Shown here in pieces: positions 55,649-64,000 of a stretch of 64,000 nt of DNA (its first letter is position 1; each line of letters opens with the position of its first letter). The stretch is from positions 310,001 through 374,000 of the forward strand of contig PUDQ02000020.1 of assembly GCA_002964805.2 (NCBI GenBank). The letters run 5' to 3'. The translations under genes were made by a program, and so were the position numbers. A model generated the notes under the pieces. The model did no database searches, was not told the origin of the DNA, and was given only the letters and a program-made list of their open reading frames with translations. The DNA comes from Trametes villosa (taxonomy: Eukaryota > Basidiomycota > Agaricomycetes > Polyporales > Polyporaceae).

Positions 55649-58051
55649 ATGGCTTCGGAATCATCTCTCGTAGGCCAGTTCCCACCGGAACTGCTCGCAG
55701 TAATATGTGCGCACGTCTACACTTCTGGTCTACCGCCTCCGACACCCTCTCTCGACCCCCTTGTCTGTGCCGACGCACCCAGCATCCCCACCGGACTGCC
55801 CTCGTCCTACCCGCCCGCGTACTGGCCGGAATCCGTCGTCCGAAGAACCCTCGCGAACCTCTGCCAAGTAAACAGGTCTTGGTACGAAGCCGCCAAGCCC
55901 TGGCTCTGGCGCAAGCTCGAAATCCGCCTCCCTCGGAGTTGGCTCGCCATCGTCGAGGAGGTCGCAGGCGGCGACGATGAGGACGTCAGCGAAGAGGAGG
56001 CCGCGTTCATGGTCGACCAGACACTCCGCAGCGCCGAGACTGCCGCCCTAGCCGCAAGGACCCTCATTGGCGAGTCGTCCGGCGACGATGCTGCCCTGGA
56101 GCTGCATGGCAAGGTCCTCGAGCGTCTCTCCGGGCCCGACATCTCCATACCACCAGAGCTGCTCACCCCTCCGGCCAGTCGGGAGCCCAGTCCTCGGCGC
56201 CTGAGGACCAAGAGCCGGTCACCTGCCCGGTGGAAGCTCATGCGCTCGATCAGCGTCGCCGTGCAGGACGTTATGGAGCGCGCGCACCCTGGCATTTACG
56301 GTGAGTTTCACGATGGCTTGCACGAGGAATGTACGGACCTTGCTGACCCATGCGCCGCTGCCATACAGTGCCACCCCCGCATGATCCCCACCCCGGCCGT
56401 TTCGTGCGCCATCTAGACTTCAATCACTTCCGGACCATCGGAATGCGGCGCCTCGTCGAGGAGGGCGTCAACAACCGTTTCGTAACGGGTGACAGGTTGG
56501 CAGCCGTCTTGAAGGTGTGTGGTGTTTGCTCGGGCGGGTGGCGACCGCCAAGCTGACCGGCTCCGCGACTCCAGGAACTGCCAAACCTTCTCGTCTTCGG
56601 CGCTACAGAGTACATGGATGGGGCACTCACCTTCCCCGTCCTGAAGGAGCTGCTCCTTCGCGGCTCCGCCTCGCGTGGCCGCGGCCGCCCCTCAAGAGGC
56701 CGTGATGTCGTCATCCCTGACCCGAACGACCCGGAGCAGGAGGACCTCGCGCGTCGGCGAGAGTGCAAGGACCTCGAGGCCGTCGACCTCACCGGCTGCG
56801 TCAGCGGCGTCTTCGTCAGCGCCCTCTCCCAGTTTGTCAACACCTTCCTGCTCGGCCACTCTGAGTTCGACAGTGACAGCGAGGATGAGCGCGAACGTCG
56901 CCCGTACCGGGGCAGGAACATGGTGCAGGAGGAGCCCCTCACCTTCCCCGGCATGCACCGGCTAGGTCTTCGCGGTGTCAAGTCCCTCCAGCCGCACATC
57001 CTCGAGCCTCTCGTCCTCGCATTCCCTCATCTTACCCACCTCGACCTCTCATGCACTCGCATAACCCCAGACGGTCTGGCCGCTCTCGGTGCCTCCGCTA
57101 CCGTCCGACTACAGTCACTCGCCCTGGAGCGCTGCAACTGGCTCACCGGCGAGAGCATCCGGAACTTCCTCATCCAGGCCCCCGCCGCACAGGACATCAA
57201 GGAGCTCTCGCTCTACGGCGACTGGACCTTCCCCTCGCCGCTCACCGAGGAGCAGCTCCGCGAGATCGTCGAGCTCGCGCCGTGCTTCAAGAACGGCCAG
57301 CTCGTCTACCTCGACCTCTCGAGCGCCCCGGTCACACGCGACGTCCTCCTCACCGTCTGCGCGCTGCAGCCGCGCCTGCGCTCGCTCGGGCTCTCGCATA
57401 TCCGTAACCTCGAGCTCGGCGCGGTCGCCGAGTTTCTCCGCACCAAAGCCCCCGCCGTCGAGGTGCTCACGCTCGTCACCTCGACACAGGAGCTCGGGTA
57501 CGGCGAGCCCGTCGTGTCCGCGCGCCAGGCGACGATCGCGCTGCACACGCAGCTCATCCGCCCGCTCTGCACGCCGCCGTTCTCGTTCAGCCTGTCGGCG
57601 ACGCCGAAGGTGGAGGAGCCACCGACGCGCCTGCGTGTCGTCGAGCTCGCGCCGCCGCTCTTGACGAGCTTGGGCGCGGGCGCGGGCTCGTGGCGGATCG
57701 TCAGGAGCAAGGGCGGCCGCGGCTGGTACGTCGACGCCGCGAGCGGGTGGGCGGCTGAGGTGACGTCCGGTGCTGAGGTGGAGGAGAGCAAGGGGAGCGT
57801 CCTGAGGAGGGATCTTGGGCCGAACCACCCGTGGCGCGTCGAGATCGAGGCGCTTGCGGACGCGAACGGCAACGTGAGCAGCGGTGTGGGCTGGCATGCA
57901 CGGAAGATGGAGGTGAGTTGCTGTCTCTGGGGTGCGGCCTGGAAGAATATGGTGCTGACTTCGATTTGTGTGATAGGTCCTCCACGGGGATGGACTCCTC
58001 GGCCGCGAAGCAGGCCTGTACGGTGCTGTGGCCTTCGCTTACCAAGGATGA
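55649..58051 (+). CDS. F-box/LRR-like protein
   Basis: Four exons (55649-56300, 56369-56514, 56575-57912, 57977-58051) give 736 residues. The start SSLVGQFPPELLAVICAHVY and LANLCQVNRSWYEAAKPWLW form a divergent F-box with a long insertion between its helices. An RS-rich stretch (RRLRTKSRSPARWKLMRS) precedes a leucine-rich repeat fold. Examples are HLDFNHFRTIGMRRLVEEGV, LEAVDLTGCVSGVFVSALSQ, LTHLDLSCTRITPDGLAALG and LRSLGLSHIRNLELGAVAEF. The C-terminal part (GSWRIVRSKGGRGWYVDAAS ... LGREAGLYGAVAFAYQG) is well ordered and not LRR-like. The role is presumed substrate recognition for an SCF ubiquitin ligase; the target is unknown. Confidence 0.85.
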
Positions 58052-61000
58052 GCGGCCCGCACCACTCCACGTCTCGGTTTCCTCTCTCTTCTTGGGCACC
58101 GGGTGAAATCTGCTGTCTTCTCGAATCCTATCGCACGCTGTGAACATCATCCCCGAAAAGCAAACCTCAAAACCGAACCGCACCCTGCAGTGCGCGCCAT
58201 GCACATCTTGTATACCACCCGCTGTACTTGTCGAACTCACTTACCGTAGCCCCCTGCTTCCGTAGTTGTCATCGCCCTGGAGCCTGGATTGGAGCCGAGG
58301 CAATGTTCTTGTGCTGTACTTATCGTGTTATCGAGCTTCGCCATCTGTGAAATATATGGGCTATTGGACAGTCGATTTGGTTTGATCTGTTTGATCTCGA
58401 GTTCATCCGACGGATGCTCAAAGAACGAACTTCTTGAGTCAGTCCACCTGCAGGTATTCGAGGTCACATGTCAGCTTTTCATAGCACAAAATGAGGCGGC
58501 GGTGCATGAGTACGCGAGCATACTTCCATTCGGGCTGACAGCTCTGCCACAACCTGTGCACGTCCCATTGAACCCGCTGAGCACTGCTCCACGGCTCAGG
58601 AATCACAAGGGGTCGGGCACGGGGGAGAAGCACCAACGGGACTCACCAACGCCGCTTCGTATAAGTAGTACGCCGCACCGCCACAACGTACAGAGCGGCT
58701 CGGCGCTCGGGGGGATCTCACAGCATCTCATCGCGGCCCCGGGGCACTGTACAAATATATACGCCAGGCATCGAGTCTATGTATGTCTGTGCCTATCTGC
58801 GAGTTCCCCAGCCCCACATGGCGATCCCCGTCTCCCAGGGGGCACGGGGCCGCGTCGTTATCGCCCGCCGAGCCTCCCTTATCGCCCGCCTGCAGCTCGC
58901 GCGCGCGGGGACCGCGCTTCGTTCCGCTCGGCAACTTCCCAGGATCCCCGCTGCCAGTCGCGTAAGACCGTCGACACCGACGTTCCCCGGGAAGCTTGCG
59001 ATGCCATTCAGTGGGACAGCCAAGCCCAAGCCTTGAGGCACGCGAAGGGCGAGGATCCAGCAGGCTGGCAGCGTTCGCTGAATGATACGCGGTGCCGCCG
59101 GGTCCCTTGGGATGACAGGCTATGCGGCACCGTGCGAAGGCAAAGCTTGGGATGACTTCGACGAGGATGACGCGAGCGGCCTCGGGTCGGGGCGCCCACA
59201 TCTTGTGTTGAATCTTGCGTTGAAGGCCAAGAGGAGGACTGGGGAGGGGTGGGAGACTAGGTGCAGGCGCCGCAGTCATCGCAACATTGATCGTTAGGCG
59301 GCGCGGTCCTTGGGAAGTTGGAGAGGTATGTTCATTGTTATGCATCTGACGAAGACGTGATAGGGAAGCCTCACCGGTGATTGATACGTCTGGTGCATTC
59401 GTGGACTGCCTTGAACGACTCCGTGTACAGCAAGAGGAGCTTACGGCAGGCAGTAGTCGGCAGAAGCCTCAAGCATTGGAGTAGCTGACGCCTGTACAAG
59501 GGTGCCGGTGACGGGACATACCCCGAGAACTTCGGACAAGCATTATAGTGTTCGGACCGCGACCACTGACTTTATAGATGAGATCAGCATATACGATGGG
59601 TCCTAGATGATTTGCAGGTGGACGTACCTGACCCGGTCAGTCCGTGGATTCAAGTTACGCATGCCTGGAGGTGTATCCATCGCTCAAGCTAAGTTCGGGC
59701 CATTATGTATGACGCCCTGAGATGCGTATACTTGGAGTGAGTCAACTTCGATCTGACCGCATGCTCCGTCCTAGGACATCCGCAATGATGAGCAATATTG
59801 AGCGCGACGCGGCGGTGACGTCGGCTCGGAGATGGCCTCTCTACACAGCATACACCCGTCTTGCTCGAACGATTGGTCAACCCCAGTAGGTGCCGCGCGC
59901 GTTCCTGCAGGGTTTTCGCGCCAAACCCTACTTGCAAAGGTTATTGAGTTCACGTCGTTCGCGGGTTGTCTGCGAGGCCCTCGGGCACCGGAAACCAGGA
60001 ATTGCTCGTACTGGAGTGACGCCGGGGAGTCGGATGTGCGCCGAGACGACTACTATAAGCTGGGTGGCAGTGCGGTATGCTGTCCTGTAGAGGAAAAAAG
60101 CAGCAACTGTCATTGGAAGGATCGGAGCGCCGACTTGCCGGCAGGACTCACTCACCCTCATACCCTCCCGGCCGTTCTAGCGATAACGCGAGCAGCCGGG
60201 GCAACTCGAGTACGCACCCACCAGCATCCGGGCAGCGCTGCGGATCCTTGCGCAGGTTTTATACAAGTTATTTTGCGGAACAGCGGGTATGTTAACGCGG
60301 AGGCACTGCTAGTGCTGCGCGCCAGTACGTTCCGGAGCGCGCAGTATTCCTGCGTGCCTCGCGCTTTTGAACGTGATGTCGGAGACGGGCCGAACCTCGT
60401 AATCCGGCGGACGGCCTGCTACGTGCGGCGCGGACGCGTCAAAGGGGATCCGGCGCATGATAGCGGGGGCGCTACGTACTGGCTATACGGCTTGCGACGC
60501 TCCGTAAGTGCATGTCACTTGTCGCATGCTCTGAGCAGTACATATTCTTACCTGATACCTGTAAGCACCGACTCACCGAGTAGCGCTAACGTATTGGCGT
60601 CAGCGTAGCAAGACCGGTCCGACGCACAGAGGTCAGGCTGCACGACAAGGCGCACATCAGGCATGGTAGACGGCAAACAGGCGACGTACGTGCACGCCCG
60701 GACCACCGTGTCGGCGGGCCGTCGGGCAGGTGTGACCTCCCGAACACTGCCTCGCGCTAAATATTGAAGCATTTGGCGCGGGGTCAATGCATGCATGAGA
60801 GCGCCGTCGTTGCGCAGCAGCGGCGAGGTTCTGAGGAGAACTTTCGAGGCGCGCTGCGGTGCTTGAACAATGTCCTTTGTTCGCAAGGGGGCGGATGGAT
60901 TATCGCGTGAGTATTTGGGGAGGGAAATTCCTGTGCGGATGATGTGTCGGTAGATGACCCCGTAGCGTGACATTGAACGTGGTCCGCTTGTGTCCGGGGA

Positions 61001-63676
61001 TGCGATGTCGGTGGGCGGTGCGTCGACTTTGCAAGTTGTTGAGCCTATAGGTTTGTAAGATGGGGTGCAGGGCTGATATGAGCCCGACTACACTTTAGTC
61101 CCCCCGAATGGGCGAACAAGGAGCCAGGGTGTCGAGGCTAGTGACTTTTATCCGCAAACGGTACGGCATGCCGAGATGATACAGAAAGGGTGTCTTCACT
61201 TCCGAGGAGTAGCGCCCCCATGCCAGAGATGGGGTCTCGGTCTGCGGTAGTAAGCCGAAACCGCCGACACGTTCTCACCTTCGACGTGAGTCAGATACCA
61301 GTGCAGCACGAGGGGATAACGTCGCGGTACCGTGTGTGGTTGCCTGCCTTGAAACGTTATAAGAAGGCATAGAATGAGCTAATATCCGTAAGTGAAGCCT
61401 GCGTAAGGAAATGCTCGTACCGAACGCTCCGCAGACGGGGCTAGGCACGTTACTCCGAGGTCCTCAACACGCGCCTGGTCCTGACGAAGAGCGTGGCGCG
61501 CATGGTCGCTGTTCGGCATGAGGTACAGCAGCCTTGAATGAGGGGGTAGATCGACGTAACTCTAGTATACCTGCGGCAGGCCCAAGGGAACCCGATAGCG
61601 AAACAAGCTTCGCCGTCCACGGAATCGCGGGAGAATCGTACACGAGGGGGAAGGTTATGGGGAAGTCCCACCCTCATTGGGAAGGCTGGTCGTCCTTGTG
61701 GCGTCGCGGAGAGCTGAGGCGCAACCTCCAACGACAGGCACATCATTGTGGACGAGCATCGTGATGACTCCTGGCGCGAGCGTGGTTCTGTTGACGAGTA
61801 CGCGAGTTCGTGTAGTTGGAGAGCTTTCATGACGCGAGGTGTAGCTGCGCAGTGGAAGGTGGCGTGTTGGGATGATCGGTCGAGGCCTCTAATTCCGGGA
61901 GAAATCTGTGGCGGAGACGACGGGCGGGTAACGGTTCTGAATAGTTAATAGATCTTCGTGAATAGGAAGTCGTGTTGAGCATGAGTTGTCGTCTCGCCAC
62001 CTAGGCCACTGGCGGTCGGGTGGGAGGTGGCGCAAACCCATTCCCGAATAGCTGCAGGATTGTGGGCAGAATCCTGTACTACAATCATGCCGGGTGAGCG
62101 CGTACGCCTACAATCGATTGCATTCCTGTGTGGCAGGTCAGTGAAAGGCCGCTCGCCGATCGGTTGCATTCAAACTGCGGAATAACAGCCTCAAGGGACC
62201 TAACGCCGCACGAGGCCATTCTACTTCGGCGGTAGTGCGCTGGAGAGCTCAAACGTATGAGAATTGGATAGTCCAATGGCTGATAACACGCACCCAGGAG
62301 TACGGTCTCGGAAAGTCGCACCAGGGCGGCCGCAGTAGCGCACGAACCCCATGGCAGTGCGCGCCGCCGTAGTAAGCGGACGGGCGCAGCCCGTTCTTTT
62401 AGGCTGGATCGCAGGCTGCGTGTCCGATGCCGGAGTCCGATTAATGCGTTTGAGCGTGGTCGAAGCTGTGGCAGTCCTGCGGTAAGAGAACCGAGCCTCA
62501 AGGAACAGGCATGAGGGGCGCGATTCTACTGTTTGGGCAAGCGGACGCCTCGTGCGCGTATTCAAGTGGGATTTTATCCACGAGGGCGCCGCGATGTATA
62601 TGCGATGGCGGTGCAGTGAGCCAGCGGCCGCGCGCCACGAGGCAGATGATAGAAGTGGGCGGCGGTAGCAGTATACTTCGAGTTATCTGCGATGGTACAA
62701 ATTAGCGTCTAGGTATGGAAGGACGAACATTCCAGTCAGAAATACGAAGAGAGCGACTTCCGCGTGGCTCGCAAAAGCGACAGAGCACCGCCCATTAAGC
62801 ATCACAAGGACGCGCAAGAACACGCTCTTGCCCTGGTTCTAGCGTACTCGGGTCAGGGCCAGTACTATGATCCTGATGTGAGAAACGGGGGCTGGGAACA
62901 AGACAGAGGTCAGCTATGGCAGGCGGTTGCCACGCACTAGCCCTGCACTGGATTTCTTGCTTGGTCGAAGCGCGTTGAAGACAAGATGGAGACAATCGGA
63001 TTCAGAGGGGCGGCCTCTCCCGCGAATTGGTTCACTACGAGGACAGGACCAAGAACAGCCCGACTTCGTGGCCGAAGGCTCTCCATGGTGGCGGAGTTGA
63101 GTAATTCTTATTCTGTTCGGCAGGTTTTGTGGACTGGGAACAAGACAACATATCCGTGTCAGAAGACTTTACGATTTGACAATAAACCATGGCAGCGTAC
63201 TGTATTGTAGCGGGGCCCGGGGAAGCCGTTCCCCATCATTTGTATTTCGTACGGACCGTTCACATTTCAGGATGCAGACTTGAGAAGCACATGTACGCCC
63301 ATTGCATTGAAGTCTCGAGAAAGCGGAGTGTGGTTGTTGCCAGCGGCTCGAGTACATAGCGCTATAGGCCTCAGATCCGGATATCTCTGGTATTACTGCC
63401 AATCATGCCAAGCGCGGAGGCGGGCGGTTGTTAGGGGTCCCGGGGTCCCGGGCCTGAATCGGGCGATGAGCGAATGTTGGGGCCGAACGCCGGGGCCACT
63501 GGTTTATGTGTGGGATCTTATAATTCTGGCGGACAACCACCGCCTCAAACCGTGCACCTGTCCTCCCCTTCCTCCGTCTCTACCCACCGGCCTGCTAATC
63601 CTTCCACCCACACGCCCTGCCCCCGCACCGGTTTCCTACTAGACCTGTACTCGGATTCTGCCCGCTGCCGCCTGCC
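58052..63676. other. 5.6-kb gene-poor region
   Basis: No family blocks, tRNA, terminal repeats or transposase fragments are recognisable. Composition is less GC-rich and more mixed than in the genic parts. Open frames such as 58289-59155 and 59832-60608 on the plus strand lack similarity and splice support. It may be decayed repeat DNA whose origin is no longer visible by eye. Confidence 0.5.
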
Positions 63677-64000
63677 ATGGATTCCGAACACTCAGCTGCC
63701 ACCCAGACCTCCGCAGTCCAGCGTCACCCAACCTTTGACCTTCCTACAGAGGGCGGTGCGGGTCCGCAGAGGCGTTCAACTACAAATACGAACGGGGCCG
63801 TCTCCCGGGCCACCTCAAGGACCTCCCAGTCATCCCGCCCCAGGTCTGTACTCCGCGCCCTTACCATGCCGGATAAGCCAGTAGGACATGCGCCACCAAT
63901 CCTCCAGCAGATCAAAGCCGTCGTGCTCATGTCGTGTCAGTACCGTCCTCGTCGTCTACCGCACGCGACTTACCCTCTCCTACAGGGCTGAACGTTCTGC
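63677..64000 (+). CDS. N-terminus of a probable vacuolar Ca2+/H+ exchanger (partial)
   Basis: Exon 1 (63677-63935) and the first 15 nt of exon 2 (63986 onward) are inside the window; the gene continues beyond it. The Ser/Thr-rich hydrophilic N-terminus MDSEHSAATQTSAVQRHPTF ends in PPILQQIKAVVLMS, and the splice adds WLNVL. This matches the entry into the first membrane helix of fungal CAX/Vcx1-type exchangers (QQ-x-K ... SWLN-V/L-L). These proton-coupled antiporters load Ca2+ into the vacuole. With so few residues of the transporter domain visible, the assignment is tentative; the gene start itself looks solid. Confidence 0.5.

Noticed and set aside
58289..59155. A 288-codon plus-strand open frame
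   Set aside because: No similarity, Ser/Pro/Arg-rich composition typical of random GC-rich frames, and an overlapping long frame on the other strand.
59832..60608. A 258-codon plus-strand open frame in the gene-poor region
   Set aside because: Amino-acid use is random-like (many Cys, Arg and Trp), and there are no conserved blocks or splice partners.
1..64000. CRISPR arrays, prophage, bacterial operons or a secondary-metabolite cluster
   Set aside because: No regularly spaced repeats and no polyketide, peptide-synthetase or terpene-cyclase signatures. Spliced eukaryotic genes are found throughout.

Overview
The window looks like nuclear DNA of a filamentous basidiomycete, most likely a wood- or litter-associated Agaricomycete. 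The evidence is GC-rich exons split by many 49-75 bp GT-AG introns, plus families typical of that group: a cerato-platanin, a DUF6534 membrane protein, Kre9/Knh1-like GPI proteins, F-box proteins and a white-collar-2-type GATA factor. No bacterial, viral or organellar segment is evident. Splice models were built by hand by joining reading frames across GT/AG sites and checking phase and family conservation. Where I give exact exons, the phases close; elsewhere I say the limits are approximate.

Layout. 1-2.5 kb: nothing recognisable. 2.8-4.9 kb (+): secreted protein with an internally duplicated module. 5.7-8.3 kb (-): OMA1-type mitochondrial metallopeptidase with a 640-bp intron. 8.9-10.4 kb (-): SVF1, with a decayed copy of its last exon just downstream. 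10.7-12.0 kb (+): F-box protein, convergent with a DUF6534 seven-helix-type membrane protein (12.1-14.3 kb, -). 15.4 kb (-): intron-containing tRNA-Tyr. 15.9-16.4 kb (-): cerato-platanin. 17.4-22.4 kb (-): 1,542-residue Ala/Glu/Pro-rich repeat protein ending in a CaaX box. 22.7-23.8 kb (-): GPI-anchored Ser/Thr-rich protein. 24.3-27.2 kb (-): PRMT5. 27.6-28.5 kb (-): ankyrin protein. 30.1-32.8 kb (+): WC-2 homologue. 34.0-35.6 kb (+): SDS22. 36.3-37.8 kb (+): CCDC174 homologue. 37.9-38.9 kb (-): metallo-beta-lactamase-fold protein. 39.2-39.6 kb (-): MOCS2A. 40.0-41.4 kb (+): orphan gene whose intron carries a 416-bp hAT-type MITE. 43.5-44.6 kb (-): thiamine pyrophosphokinase, divergent from a CS-domain tail-anchored protein (44.7-46.8 kb, +) with a 12-nt microexon. 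47.7-51.4 kb (-): large disordered protein. 52.3-53.1 kb (+): ERG28. 55.6-58.1 kb (+): F-box/LRR-like protein. 58.1-63.7 kb: gene-poor. 63.7 kb to the end (+): start of a probable vacuolar Ca2+/H+ exchanger.

Most genes are unrelated housekeeping functions: ergosterol, thiamine and molybdenum cofactor synthesis, arginine methylation, PP1 regulation, mitochondrial quality control, and light sensing. I see no biosynthetic cluster or defence island. The most novel items are the CaaX-terminated repeat protein, the MITE with perfect 8-bp target duplications, the SVF1 exon relic, the microexon-containing CS-domain gene, and the duplicated-module secreted protein.
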